DNA of 64,000 bases, taken from assembly GCF_028502605.1 (NCBI RefSeq), contig NW_026611593.1, positions 1,116,001 through 1,180,000 on the forward strand, read 5' to 3'. The position numbers were made by a program, and so were the translations under genes. Under the pieces are notes generated by a model. That model was not told the DNA's origin, did not search any database, and saw only the letters and a list, made by a program, of their open reading frames with translations. This DNA comes from Trichoderma breve (lineage: Eukaryota; Ascomycota; Sordariomycetes; Hypocreales; Hypocreaceae). Shown in pieces: positions 20,601 to 34,077 of this stretch. How positions within the stretch are numbered: the first letter of the stretch is position 1; each line of letters opens with the position of its first letter.

Positions 20601-23600
20601 CCTGGTACTGGGTACAATGTGGATGTCTTTGCTGGCACCTCTTAAGGGGTCTCTGCTATGGCGTCACTGGCATTGATCTTCTTTTTTCCAAATTGTGAGT
20701 CCCCGCCACCGCGGTTCTGGCGTGGCGCCTCAGCCAGAAGCGTTGCTGATGACACCCGACCTCGCACTTGTGTATGTACACAACACAGCCGTGTGTCAGA
20801 GTATCAGAGCTAAGGTAAGGTAGACAGACAGACGGCTTTGTTTGGCAACTCCCTGGACGCCAGATGGCAGAGCTTAGATGGTCAGCTTGGATGGTCAAGC
20901 ATAGATGTGAATAGGCACCTACTACGGAGTAGCAGTGAACAATATTGGAGCAGTAAGGCAGCTGTCGGGATAGGGACTGGCGGACGGGCTGCTCCGTCCG
21001 CATCCCCATCTCACGGAACCCGTAATCCATTCAATGGATACCATAATCAATCCATAACCCCCATCGCCAGGTCTCGCAGCCGACGTGCAGCCTTCCGAGA
21101 CGTTGACAGATGCAGAGCCATGTGTTTTCCCCTTCGCTTTCTGCCCCTTGCGTTGGTGTTCATTTTTCATTCATTCATTCTTTTGTGTTCTTTGCTTTTC
21201 CCTTTTCCCTCTTTGACATTGGATGCAGAATAATCATAGCCAACTCAGCCAGTCTCAGGTTGCATAGCGCTATCACGGCTGACGCTTGGAAATATCTACA
21301 GCAAGCAGCGCTACTGTGCTCGGAGATCCTTGGCCCGTCTAGCACTACTACCTTAGTACCCAGTAGTAGATGCCTTAGTAGTAAGTATCGTGTGCTCAGT
21401 TTGTTCTGATACTGTATAGTACATACATGCACGGCACTGCGGTAACAATGGCTTCTACAAACAAAAGGCACTACATGTACGAGTAGCACAGCGTCGAGCC
21501 TCTGAAATGAAATCGTCCATCGCCAGCTATATCGTGGGGAGGGGAAAGGGCAAAAGAAAAGGACCCGGCAGCAGGGGACCAGGATAGCCATGCTAGACGG
21601 CTGCGAGAGTGAAAGGGGACATGACCGATCTGGCACTCCCTCCCACCCCTCGCTGCCCGTTTTTATCCTTATTGCTCGTTCTGATTTTATCTTTATTTGT
21701 TTTTATTACTTACTCATATGGACTCAGGGTTTTGCCTAGCCCCCATCCAGGTCGCGGTGGCAGCTCCGGGGCGTACGATATGAAGCAGAGAAGGCATCCA
21801 TCCATATCCATATCCATATCCATATTTCCAATGCTCCATGTGTGCGGTGCGGGTGCTTGTCCTTTGCCGTTGCGGTACCCAGTACCTGTCGACAGGTTCT
21901 CGCACGGGCGTGCTTGGCGGGAATTGCGAACAGACCAACCGAACAGGGGGCGGAGTGAGCAGGGGGTGTACTTGCAAGAAGGTATCTGGTACTGGTGCTA
22001 CCTGTACTGGTACTCTGGATTGAGGCTGCAGACGCACATACCAGAATCCATCTGTATACGTCAGTACATGTCAGTGCGTGCATTGCATGGAAAATGCTTG
22101 GTGTGCTCCGTACCCGTGGCAACAATTGCCATCCACGGGAGACTTAGTCCGTTGGGTACAGACTAAGAGTGAACACAATACTGTCTAATACTAACGATGG
22201 TTGAGAGTAAAGTGTAGAGCTGCAGAATCAGAAAACCTTTAGTAGGATAGGCAGAAGACGCTGCGATGGATACAGATGCACGCACCGAGTTCCATCCAAT
22301 GTACCCGCTACCTGGCCCTGTGTCTCCATCAAGTACTGGCCTGGCAACCAGTCTGTCTCCGTCAGTCTCCGTCTTGCGTAACCCATTTCGCTCAAAGGGT
22401 CCTCTCGACATGGGAGTCACAAGTTGGGACCCAACCTGAACTCCTCTCAACTGCTTCTGGCAACCCTGGTCGCCCTGGTCCTGGTCTCTCTCCACCCCCC
22501 CGATTTCCCTTCCCAATGGCCAATTCACCGCCTGAAGTGCTCTGTGAACCTACTGAGTGGATTGTCAGTCCTATCTGACAGACAGACACCACTCACACTC
22601 CCCTTTTCTGGTTGCTACTACTACATATACTCCGTCCTGATATATTCATCCTCCGGCCAGACAGTGCGTGTTGAGATCCCAAGAGCGTCCCTGTCAGTAA
22701 AGAGCGGGCCGGCGAGAATCTTTTCCTCTCTGCTGCCTTTTGTGTTCCCAAGACAACTCACGTACCGCACATCGAATACTTTTTTTGTCGAGAGCGCGGG
22801 CATCCCAATCAACGTCGAGATTTCCCTTTCCCTTTGCCATACCCCCTCACACACACACAAAGGACCAAACCAAGGAAAGCAAAACAAGAAAGGGAACCTT
22901 ATTGGAAAAGTGACAAACGAACAAGAAGGAAGATCTCAGTACAAGAGGACCCTCGAAAAAAGAAAAAGCCCCTTGGGTTTAGTTAGCGCCAGCCCGGACT
23001 TGTGCTTCTGGTTCTGCTTCTAGCCTCGCCGCCTCTCTTTGCTCCCTCGATTCGCGAGCTGGAAACGACACTTTGACAAGATCGTCAACCAGCTAAACCA
23101 GACTACTGTTTTTAGTTGTCATCCCAGGCCATCCCAGGAGATCTGCCTGACACGCAGCAACAGACGCCCAGGCCTACCTAAACAGACACCCACGGCCGAT
23201 ATACTGTACTTGAGCGCTACTGGTACCACCGCCCGACGCTATAGCAGATCATCATCACCTTGTCTTCGGGGGGCTGACCGCTAAAAGGACCGCGGCTGTC
23301 CTGATTCATTCGCCCTCTTTGCCCACCAACCCGATTTTTCTCGCCGTCGACTCTGCCTCGCCTTGATTCTTATCCTCATACATCCACGCATACATACATA
23401 CATACCTTATCCACCGTCTCTCTCCACCACCAGCTTCTCCTCTCCGCCAATACAACGCTTTCGCATTTCACTTTTCACATTTTTTTTTTCGCACAATCTC
23501 GCCAGCGCATCGACGCATCTCCACGCTGACTGAGCCGCCGAGCACACGAGGGCCCATTCGACTTGTCACGAGCAGTTCGCACACAAATCACCTCCACCCC

Positions 23601-24139
23601 AGATCGTCTCGACAGCAAACCACTCTACCCTCTTCCCTTCTTCTTCTTTTAAGACCCTCTCTACCAAAGCGTGGTTGCCGCCTAACCGGATTATTACTTT
23701 GTTCTTCTCTTCCAACTTGTTCCACCCGCTTTGTTTCTCCATCGTTGTACTCTGCCTTCTTTCTTTCACCACTTGCATTCGCTTTTCTTCTCTCGCTTGC
23801 AAAAGGAGTAGCGGCTGCTGCTGTTCATCTTGACCACGTTCTTGTTCCGTGTTTGCATTGCGTGTTGGGCATTGCAAGGTTGACCCAAGGAGGGAAAAAA
23901 GACTCATTCCCGAGCAGCTACAGAAATTTAGACGACAGACTGCCGACAACAGACTACAAGGCACACTAGACTAAACCAAACGGACGCACGACATCCACAT
24001 CCACACCGCACGAGACACTCGTCTTCTTCAACAACCACCGTCGACGGCAGCAAGCAGACAGACTTGACCAGTTGCCGCCCGACTCGTTCAACTAATTACT
24101 CATTGGCGACACGTCAAAACATCCTTAATAATCCGCACC
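17601..24139. other. 6.5-kb gene-poor region upstream of the SCOC-type gene
   Basis: No gene could be supported. Many short ORFs on both strands (the longest about 200 codons at 22424-23023 and 185 codons at 21609-22166) lack ATG starts or family features. One stretch (about 18120-18416) reads exon-like but has no workable splice context. The region is rich in GTAC-containing motifs and has microsatellites at 18248-18272 (ACGAGCTTA), 21801-21824 (TCCATA x4) and 23389-23403 (CATA). From about 23,290 to 24,139 it turns strongly pyrimidine-rich, resembling a long 5' leader or promoter. Confidence 0.55.
21801..21824. repeat. Hexanucleotide microsatellite (TCCATA)4
   Basis: Four tandem TCCATA units, preceded by CATCCA. 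No gene association beyond the long upstream region of the SCOC-type gene. Confidence 0.85.
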
Positions 24140-24680
24140 ATGTCCGACGACCACGATACTCACTCCATTGGCTCTGCCAGCCACATTCACCCCATCGAGC
24201 GCTCCGACTCCTCCGCTTCCACAACTCCGTCTGATCAGAATGAGCCTATTATTCACCAGCCCATTCCCACCCGCCCCCGCCTGCCGAGTCGAAAAAGCAG
24301 CGGCCCCTTGGTTGTCCCTCGCGACAGCTCTGCCGTCGGCCCCGTTGACTCGCAGTTTGGACCAGACGATGTTCGAGCCATGAGCCCTCGAAGGACAAAT
24401 GAAGACCTAGAAAACCTAGGCAAGGAGGCGCGCGAGGAGTTGAGAAGGTGAGTGCATGACTTGTTGGATAGCTTCACCTCTAGAGTACGATCGCTAACCA
24501 TCGACACTTAGGCATGCCAAGGCTTTGCAGGAGTCTCTCCTCACCATCTTCAACCGCATCGAGGCTGTGCGGGAGGAGCACGACAAGCTCGACAACAACA
24601 ACAAGTTTCTTCAGAAATACATTGGTGACTTGATGAGCACCAGCAAGATCACAGCGACGGGGAGCCGAGGCAAGAAATAA
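24140..24680 (+). CDS. Short coiled-coil protein, SCOC/SLO1 family
   Basis: Join 24140..24447, 24512..24680, giving 158 residues. The 64-nt intron begins GTGAGT, has GCTAACC as branch point and ends TTAG, joining Arg-His in frame. The first 90 residues are low-complexity, rich in Ser, Pro and His. The C-terminal 60 residues form one coiled coil. SLLTIFNRIEAVREEHDKLD followed by NKFLQKYIGDLMSTS matches the SCOC pattern, which ends in a Q-YI-LM motif. In animals SCOC binds the small GTPase ARL1 at the Golgi and affects autophagy; yeast Slo1 interacts with Arl3. A Golgi role here is by family only. The gene stands alone, with 6.5 kb before and 4 kb after it. Confidence 0.85.
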
Positions 24681-27600
24681 GCCAGCCTCGATCGAGGGAC
24701 GAACAGTTACCCGTCTCCTCTTTTTTTCTTCATTCTCTTTTCAACAGAGCACCATTTTCCATGCGGGTCCAGTTAACCCATGATGAGCTTGGATTAATCA
24801 CTGCTTGGGATGGCATAATCGATGCCAGCAGTATCCTCTTATATCAACCAATCTAGATCTCGACCCTCTATGCTACAACACGCGGGCCGGTTCAATTTAT
24901 CGCGCCACGAAAACGATGGCGCTTCGGTCATTTTTTTCTTTTCTTTTTAAAAAAGGAGCATTGGACTTTTATCGGCGCCGCTCCGGGTCCCCCTTGTGGA
25001 GAAGGGAAGGGGGATTCATGATACCCAGACTTTGGAACACATTTTGCACTTTCCGCCACGATCCACATGCAATATTTTTTGTTCTCTTTTTCTTTTCTCT
25101 AACCTTGTTACGAGCGCACGACGTTCGTGCAAGTGCGACATTCACTGTACATTATCCTTCAACGCTTGGGATTTCGAGCAACGTTTATGAGCGCCAACAC
25201 CTTTGTGGCAGCATTGTCATTGCATGGGGCGTCTTGTTTGCGAATTCTTTCATTGGTTTTTCTTACAATTCTCGGCTTCTCTTTTTTTTTTTTTTTTGCA
25301 GTGTTTCTTTTTCTTTTTTTTTTTTTTTTACAATTTACAGGCGCTCACCGTACCTGGATCGGGGATCATAGTGAGCATATCTATCAGGCGTTCAATGGAG
25401 CAAGTTCTGCTCAGGGGTCTAGGATTTTATTTTGCATGAAGCAGCGTAGACGGACGGGTATAGCAGGTTCAGGGCACAGGGAGGGGGAAGCAAAACAAAA
25501 ACCAAAAATGAAAACAAATGCGGAACAGTTGTACAAAGGAATAGGGCTTTAGGCTTTTACGCGACCGTTTGTCGACAGTCAAGAAGAACAGGGACTTATT
25601 CACATTACAACCTATGCATGGCGCATCTACTGTAAGACTTGGGGGGAGTGATCGAGCGAGTGAGAGTGACTGTACAATACACATTACACAAACAGAATAG
25701 ACACGGGTGATGCCATAACACGAGCAAGCTTTGGGAAAACTGATGTCATTGTTGCCACCGAGGAGGCCAAAATGCAGAGGATGCCAGGGGGCGTTTTGGG
25801 TCGTGTGGTTTCGCAATTGGCGTTGGAGGCTCGGCATTGGACATACAAGCATACAAGTAGGGGGAGCCTTTTTGCCAGGGTTCGTAACGGTTCCACCGGC
25901 TGTTTGCGTGACCTGTCAGTTTTCTTTGGTAAGTGAAGCTAGCATAAGGCGCATAACACGATTAATGAGGCAGCCCAGAAACCAGACTGCCGGCATGGGA
26001 TCGGGAGAGCAGGCAGGGCTGAGAGACGGGGACTGAATTTGGTCTGATTTGGTTCGATTTGATTTGGCTTACCTACGATATACCAGGATATTGTGGCCTG
26101 ACTTTTTGGTATTATGACTAATAGGCGAGTGTAGAAGCATTGAACTACGGATCTGGTTCCGGGAGCGTGGGAGATGATTTAGGCGTTTACACGATATATT
26201 CTCTTGCAGGTACTGGATATCATTTTTTTTTTATTAACACGAAATAGCAGTGGTGAATGATAATTCCGTAGTTCGTTGGACAGACAACAACCACTGTGAG
26301 CGAATGACGTTGCGTTGCTTTTTTTCAGATCCGTTTTCAATTTTCCCCATGACGATCTCGGAATAAAAAGAAAAGAAGAGAAGCATGTTCTGGTACTGTT
26401 CTCATATGACGAGCGGCAGAGGCGCAGAGGCTTATGACGTCTGTTCTTTTTTTATACTGTTTTTGGGTGTGTTCGGCAATTAAGGCAAGGGAACAAGAAG
26501 GAAGAAAAAAAGAGGCGAAAACGCCACGCGGGGCCGGGAGAGAGCTGCAAGGAGTAAGGCAAGTACATGAAGTGTGAGCCCTTTTTTTGCTGCACGATTT
26601 GGGGCTCTAGTGTACTGTCTGTGCTGTCTGTGCTGTCTGTGTGTGTGTATGTACGAGTTGGGACCAGGGGGGGTGTTTATAGCAGCGGAATATGCATGTT
26701 AGTTACGATATACTGTAGTAGTTTGTATATTTTCCTTTTTTTTCTGGTGTTGTTCGTTTCATGTAAGCCTGTGGGATTGTGATATCATAGGCCTTCATTT
26801 ATTCAGTCATGTTATTTGCACAAAGGGATTCATTGGTGTGTTGCATTGTCTTCAAAGTCGAGGGTTGCTGGTGTCCAATCCGCGTTGCATTGCATGTGTC
26901 TCACTGCAAGATGCTGAATTTCTTCATGCAAACTACCTAGGAAAAGAAAGCGACAAGAAAGACCCGGGTTTGGCCCCGCACATCGGATTTCTAGCTCCAA
27001 GTCCCTTTTTTTTTTCCTCTTTTCCTCTTTCGCCGAAAGTCTCTTCTCGCGTGTGTCCCGATGCTGCACTCCGTCCTGCACGGCTAATAATGAGAAAATA
27101 CCAACAGCAAAAGAAAAAGGGCCAATCAACCAACCTGCATGTCTGAGGTTTGGGAAAAAGGGCTGGCTACTGTAGAATCCCTGCTGATAACAACGTAATG
27201 CACAGTGTTTGGCACGGAGTACAGACAGAAAGAGAAGCAGTCTAGGTATTCTGCAACGGTTATACTGTGTACTTTTGAGACGGGATCTTCAATGTTTAAT
27301 GCTTCCCAGCGCCTTTGACTTGTATTCTGTACTGTAAGCTCGGGGCTTTTAGGGGCCTCTTTGGAAAAAGCTGCTTTCTGAGCTCATGTGGGTTCTCAGC
27401 CGATGATCTTGACGCAAGCCATTGCACCTGCGCCGGAACTCGGGGGCCTGCGCCATACACTGATCACTGCCGCTTCCAGCAATGATCTGTCCCTGAGGCG
27501 AAAAAAGTTGGTGAGAGCAGAGCACCAGCCCGGGTAAATTCCTGTTTCTATTCCTTGCCTTACCTAGCCCTGTACTGCACTGTAAACATACAGTACTGTA

Positions 27601-28768
27601 GAAAAGAAGAGAACCCTTGAAAGTTTAGTTAGTTGGTTGCTGGAGTGCGGGTTGCATGCCCATCCCATTCATTACCTGGCGATTTGCAAAGTCTCCCCTC
27701 CCCACCGAGAATCACCATTTACCATCCATGGATAACCACCTGTAACTACATTACAGTATTACACGGGCCAATCGTCGTTTTGGGGGGTGGGAATGCATAT
27801 CCTCTCGCCCACATGACGCACGCACGCCACGCATATGCAGCATATCGCTGAGTTAGGCCCAAGGGCAATCGCAATCTTCTACAGCGGAAAAGGAGAGCAA
27901 AAGCCGAGGCAGAAGACGAAAAGGAAAAAAAAGGATATGTATGCTACTGCAATGTTCCCCGAGGTTCTCATGCAGCAGTAACACTCCCTACATATGCAAG
28001 CTCAAGGGGGGTGAGGAGGGGATGTGCCTTATCAAAACTGGGAACTCAAAACGACAGAATAAAGAATACAACGGAAAGATAATACTACCCGACTCAAGAA
28101 CATTCTTACATGTTCCCTCATGAATATCAATCGGATGATTTTTCCCCACGCATCCCCTTTTGCCTTTCAACAGTCCCAGCCCTGGCCAGCCCTTTTCCCT
28201 ACTGTACTCTTCCTGCAACTGCAATCCTTCCTTCATGCAGGATGGAAGGAAAAAAAGGGGGGGCGATGGCGTAGTTCTGTAATAAAACGCAGGGAGCGCC
28301 GATCATCCATGGTGAGCGTTTCGGGAGTCCCAGGTAAGAATGGGAAAAAAAGGAAGCAAATCCCAGCGCCTTGCTTTCTTTCCGTAACTTGGCAATTGGC
28401 ACAAGCTTGGTTTCCGTTGGCTTTAGCTTTTCTTCTCCATCTGCTAGTCGTTGGAAACTTTCTCGCTGCAGCCAGCATCCTTGTTCGTGTTGTTGCGTAA
28501 GGTTTCGAGTTGCGGTAGTGAAGAACCTTGCTGTGAAGATCATTAACGGAAACGAATACCGGACTGGGTCCCGTTGGGATGGCGATGTGCAGGACAAAAT
28601 CGTAAGGTAAACAAAAAGCAATGGCACGGAAACGTGAAAATTACCGCCGTACAGTGTTTCTATGATATGCGTTACATACGTAAGTCGTGCCCATCCAGTG
28701 GCCCAAAAGACATGCCAATCCTCCTTCCCCCATGCAAGATCACCAAACACCCCCCCCCAATGATGCCA
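24681..28768. other. 4-kb gene-poor region between SCOC-type gene and TRS130
   Basis: No supportable gene. The two flanking genes converge, so this should be mostly 3' sequence, yet it is unusually long. It has T runs near 25281 and 25315, a 9-bp imperfect tandem repeat (TGCTGTCTG) at about 26615-26640, and many CTGTACTGTA-like motifs (for example 27571-27600). ORFs of up to 188 codons overlap low-complexity T tracts and look like chance. Confidence 0.5.
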
Positions 28769-31700
28769 TCACTCGATGATTTTGCCCTTGAACCCGGCCA
28801 ACCTCTCGCTCTCAAACACCAATGGGCCTCCCCCTGGGCCGCTCGCATCAAGGCTCACCGTCATGCCGCTCCTGTCTCCCACGACGCGCACCGTCTCCCC
28901 CAGATTCCTCAAGTCAACCTCGCACCCCTGCGCCGTGGCCTGACCACCACCATCCCCATCCGCATTGACGACCTCTCTGATCTCGACCAGCGGATACGGC
29001 AGCCAGCCTTCCCGCAGGGGAATCAGGATGAGCGGAATCTCAGCCTCGGTCTCTGGCGTCGACGTCATGGTCTGCGCCGGCGACGAAGCCGACGGCCCCG
29101 GGATGACAAAGTGACCTTTTCGACGCCCGCCCAGCAGCCAGGTATCTGCAGGTGCCGTGACCTCATAGCTAAACTCTTGGTCGCTGCGAACAGAAGAATC
29201 CGTGTCCCAGATCCGCGTCCACTTGAGGTGCAGCGTCGCCGGGAGCATCTGGTTCGTGCAGACGGTTGGGAGCCCCCCGCCTGCGCTGCCCACCACGGGA
29301 CTTGGGATGAGGCTCTGCAGGCGGATGTCTGCCGTGTGTAGGACTGGTAGCGCGGGTATTTCCACCGGGATGAGAATCGACGACGGGTCGATGACGCCGT
29401 CTCTTGGTATGGAGAGACGGCTGTTGGCTTTTTGCCAAGTTCGCACAAACGCCGACAGCCCTTCAGCCGCATTCTCGCCGACTCCAGGTGCTCCTCCAAT
29501 TCCTCCAAAGTGCTTCTCCCATGTGATACCCTTCAAATTAGTGATTGCCAGCTCTCCCAGCAGGGTTGCTTGCTCAAGGTCTCGCGGCTGTAATTTGGTC
29601 TTTAACTCTTGCCAAACCGTTGCCACAACATGCTTGGAGTATTGTTTCAGGGGCGTCGTTTCCAAGGCTTCTATTAGAGACCGCTTAACCAGCTCCTCCA
29701 TCTCAACTTCCAGTAAAGTGTAGTCAAGCTTCAGGTACAAGGTTCTGCCTCCCTTTGGCATCGGCTTTACCCCCGGTATCCTCTTCACCTTGAACAGCAA
29801 GCTCGCTGGCTGCTTTGGGAATATGAAGACGGGATTTCCCGGCGGCACGCCAAACACGGAATCGAAGAGATCTGAGCTTAGGAGCTCGCTCTTATAGAGC
29901 CGTAGTGGGCTAGATGATGCTGTTGACACATTGAACCGAGAGAATAGTGCTTGGTGCTTGAAGACGTCTTGCACATTAACGCCGAGTGCCAAAGCCACAT
30001 GGACTGCCAGAGATTTGGCCAGGTGATATGTCTCATCAGCTTCTGTAACGTAGGTAGCTTCAATCTTGGCAAAGATGTCTCCCACGTCCTGCTCCACAGA
30101 GTATGGGAATCGTATCGTAACCACCGTGTCAGCGGCGATGGCATCAAAGTGAAACACACCAGCTTCCGGAGGTTTCGCAAACTCCATTGAAGAATCTACA
30201 AATGCTGCCTCCGTAGTAAGGAAACGCAGGCCTCCTGTAGCTGGTTTCACCCGGACCTCGCATTTCTTGATAGAATTCCATCCGGTGTGTATTACTAGGC
30301 CAAGAGAGTTATTCTTGTCCAAGGATGTCTGCTTTGTAGCAGACATGACAACATCGAATGTGCTAGTACGCTGGAAAAGCATGACATCGGCATGCTTGAA
30401 TATGTCGGTTGTGCTGGATGTGGAGGCGCTGATATCCCGTTCAAAGTGTAGCACAAGATTCTCTGCTGAAAGAACAAGTCGATCTATTCTGTAGTGTCCT
30501 GAAGCCACAGACTGGAAAAACTCTGTTAGTCGTTTTTCGAAAGTACAAGTTATAAGTGATTTGAATGCATTACTTACTTTACAGCTCACTCGCATCTTAT
30601 TCTTACCAGGCACCAAGGTGATGGGCGAACCAGCTGCAGCCTCAAACAATCGCTCTCTACTTTGTCCCTCGCCGACAGATGTAATTCGTACTTTTGCGGC
30701 ATCGAACGAGATATCTTCGGGCAGCAGGCTCCTGATGCTTATATTCAGAGAACAGCCGTCTTGGTTGTCTTCGTACACCGGAAACCCATCCAGTTCCACA
30801 TCTGTGAAGAAGTTTTCCATGGGTATCTTTACCTCTTTTGACAATGATTTGGCCAGCCGTGTAAGCTTTTCGACTATGCCAGTGACTGGCCATGCATCCG
30901 GATACGTCTTTCCTTGTGAGAAACTACTGAACCCTGGTTTCTTTTGCAGACGCTCCTTTTCAGCGGCACAGTATTTTGTCAACAACTTTAACGCAACCCC
31001 AACATGCTCGCCCTTTGGATTCATCTCATCCAAACATTGGCAATACATGATGAGCATTGACAGCTCGAGTAGGCTCCAGCCGCTTTCTCCGAAAAAGGGC
31101 GTGGTGAGTGAAAAGTATGATGAAGCAGCCTTGTAGTCCTTCAAATGAACCTTCAACACGGCCAAATCCGCCATGCTGGAGTGAACCGCATGATCATGGT
31201 TGGCCACCGTGTAATGGCGCATGGCCTTGTCCGTAAGAATTTCAAATAGGCGATAGAAGTCTTCCTTGTTGTCGATTGCAGTCCGTAGCACGGGATTGAC
31301 GATACCCGCCATCAACGGAGCGTATGCCTCTTCCGGCGAGGAAGGAGTGTCAGACCCATTGCCTTTGTTATTATCATCGTTCAAATCCACGTCTTCCATT
31401 TCATCCATGCCAATTCCCCGCACCAAAGGGGCTTCGTCCCAGCCGTCGCTCCAGCTGCGCTTCTTACCAAGGCTTGAGAGGATGCTTCTAGAAAGCATGT
31501 AAAGTTCAGCTCGGCGAGCTGCCAAGTCTTCTAAGCCATTTTTAAGAAAGCTGTTCGTACCATCACCGATGGCTGGGAACTGTCTGCCGGGTCCAGGAAA
31601 GAAACCCGGACTGAGTGGAGGCGGAGGAATTCCTCCAGATCTTGGAAGTAGCGAGGAGTTGCGAGCTGGGTGGATCATGGTTTTGGGCTCAGGGATAGAA

Positions 31701-33514
31701 GACTTTGGCTCAAGCCCATCTCCATATGACAGCGAAGACGGCGGAATTGGCAGCGCCTTCGTTGAGGTTTGAGCAAGAATTTGCTGGGCCACAGAAAAGG
31801 CAAATGAGGACACCATATTGTCAACCGTCTCTTCTGCCAGGAGGCTCAGTTTGGGGGGCTTGCGGCTTGGTGTTTTACTTGCTGTTAGCCCCAAGATGAC
31901 GTCTCGTCGCAAAATCTGCGAAACAGAAGGGATAAACTGCAGCGTCCGCTGACATATCTCTGCGAATGTGATGAGATTTTCCGGCTCGTCTTTGTTATTC
32001 GGCGGCGGTAATGCCATAGGAGCCTCGCCGTAGAGGATAGACTCCTGTTGACTTTTGAGCATTGCAATGAGCTCTTCCTTGGAAGAAAGCGCGTTGCCAA
32101 GCCTGAGCAGCAGGGCAATTTGGCGGGAGAAGATGTAACATCTAAAGTCGAACACCGACACCTTGTTCGCCAAGATCATGTCGCGGTATGCCTTTGTTGT
32201 CGAGCTGATGGCTATCTCGTCGAAATTTGGGCCGCTAATCTCCGCTGCTACATTCGTGTTGGTGTCGCTGCCATCATCACTGCTGTCGCCGGCAGCAATA
32301 TCCAGTGCTTTCTCGGCAATGTCTCTGAGCTCTTCGGTAAATGCCAGCATTTCACCTCCGTGTCTCTCCGGTGAACCTGACTCCAGCTGCTCATGTAGGA
32401 CTGTATCCAATCCGACGCTGAGCTCATCATACCCAACTAACGCATCTTCTACAAGACCGACGCTCTCAAATCCCCTCGCCAACCCCTCTTTGAGAATAAA
32501 GAAAGTGCAAAAGTTCCAGCCAGGTAGGGTTCGTTGTGCGTCCTTTTCCCGAATATCCTCTTCATACTGAGTTACTCGCATGTCAAACGAGGCTAGTATC
32601 AGGCTCTTGATTTTCGCTATCAAATCATTCCAGGCGTTTTCGGCATCTGTTTCTGTCTCTTTGTAACCTGATGGCACTGCTGGTACAACCCTAGGTAAAA
32701 GATCGTATGGTACGTCGTTGATACCGATCCTAATCTGCGAAACATGGTCCTGAGATCCCTTGGTCGTTTCGTTGAAGTCTGATCGAAGCTTCTCTAGTAA
32801 AGGGGTCGTCCCTGGACGCCATCGCGACGCCGCACTCTTCTCCGCTGAGGCCGAGTTTCCGCTGCTTCTCGGCTGAGTTGAAGCTGCGGTGTTGGGGAGT
32901 ACGACGTGAACAATGAGCCATTCAAACGCATCGTGGTTCTCTTGGCCAGTGCCCTTCTTCGAGGTGCTCACGGGAGAGGTATGGTTCTTGACCCACTCGC
33001 GAACCTCGGCTCGCACCGAGTTCTTGTATGAGTCGTTGTCATCGCATCGTACCAGCAGCAGCTTGAGATAAGGGGTTCGACGAAGTCCCGGGATCTGGTG
33101 TCGCCGTAGATTCCCACTAGCTTTCGAACGAAGCGACGGCGGAGCTTTTCCCGAGTCCGTAGAGACGCTCACGCTGCGTGATCGCAAACCGTCGCCCGCC
33201 CGCGAGACACTGCCCGAACGCCGCGATGTCGGTGACAAGGTCAACTCGGGGATTTCAAGACTCCCCCGAATCAGCTCAACATGGAGCGTGTCGATTGATC
33301 GTAGCGGTCCGGAGTGAGACTGCCAGTTGAGGTTGTGCAGAGGAAGCCGGGGGACTAGCCCTGGGGCCAGGAGCTTGTAAACATCGTGGGGATCGAAATA
33401 CTCGACTGCGCAGGTCGCAATGCCGTTTGAATTAGTTGGCCGGATTCAAAGCCTCAGAACAGTAATTTAGGTGCTCTTACCTGTTACCGTTGACGTCGAC
33501 GTCTGCTGTTCCAT
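28769..33514 (-). CDS. TRS130: TRAPP II complex subunit TRS130/TRAPPC10
   Basis: Complement join 28769..30511, 30578..33405, 33481..33514, giving 1534 residues. The first exon encodes MEQQTSTSTVT; a 75-nt intron then leads to EYFDPHDVYKLLAPGLVPRL, the conserved N-terminus of fungal TRS130. The second intron (30512-30577; GTAAGT, CTAAC, CAG) is exactly 66 nt and stop-free, so its retention keeps the frame. The long alpha-solenoid half (EDALVGYDELSV; DFRCYIFSRQIALLLR) and beta-rich C-terminal half match TRAPPC10. The protein is a specific subunit of TRAPP II, the Golgi exchange factor for Ypt31/Rab11 GTPases, and acts in late-Golgi and endosomal traffic. A serine-rich insertion (residues about 65-100) is variable. 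The C-terminus is complete. Confidence 0.95.
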
Positions 33515-34077
33515 GGCAACCAGGTCGTCTCGGTCTGTTGCATTGTCGACCGCCTGAGACGTGCGGGATGTCGATGCGACAGAAGAGCTGGCCGCAATAG
33601 TCGAGGTGCATCGCCGACAAGGGTGACCCCTGACTCGAGGTCTGAATGCTGCCAATAGCAGTTGGGGAGCTTCATCAGGCCGGGATTTACGTTACTCCGG
33701 GCTTTGGGCGGTGAGACACCTGTGCTGCAGCGCAATGATGCAATTCCAGCCACTATAAAGAGTGAATATCTGGTGTTTCTCTTTATTCATGTCAGATGTT
33801 GTATTGTAGAGAATGTGTAGATTATTTTTGTAAATATTAAATGCCCATATTTGTCTGTTACAATGCAGATAAAGACGTTTGATCAGAGAAAGTCAATCAT
33901 GTAAGCCGCATTCCAGGTACCATCGTGGCGGCTCCAAAGCATGTTACTGGCGGAGGAGGGGTGGCAGAATTCTGAAGGAGGGGCATGACGCATCTGCACC
34001 AAGACTTTCATGTGAAAAAAAAGTTGCAAGACAAACCATTCTCCCTCACGAATCATATCATCAAACTTGATATCACA
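33515..34077. other. Divergent promoter between TRS130 and MRI1
   Basis: 563 bp. A TATAAAG at about 33754 is the only core-promoter-like motif noticed. An ORF that would extend TRS130 upstream to 33655 and an in-frame upstream ATG of MRI1 at 33985 are discussed elsewhere. No other gene. Confidence 0.6.

Noticed and set aside
21884..21897. 14-bp perfect palindrome ACCTGTCGACAGGT
   Set aside because: A few palindromes of this length are expected by chance in 64 kb; no repeat or conserved context.
21609..22166. 185-codon ORF with hydrophobic start (and 199 codons at 22424-23023)
   Set aside because: Starts are GTG/TTG rather than ATG, the frames run through microsatellite and pyrimidine tracts, and no splice structure or family is visible.
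24805..25371. 188-codon ORF rich in Phe after the SCOC-type gene
   Set aside because: Driven by T homopolymers; no conserved pattern.
28574..29341. 255-codon plus-strand ORF over the 3' end of TRS130
   Set aside because: Antisense to a well-supported conserved C-terminus; composition mirrors the sense codons.
33515..33655. N-terminal extension of TRS130 to 33655
   Set aside because: The extension is Arg/Ser/Thr low-complexity; the recalled family N-terminus starts close to EYFDPHDVYKLL, so the ATG at 33514 was preferred.
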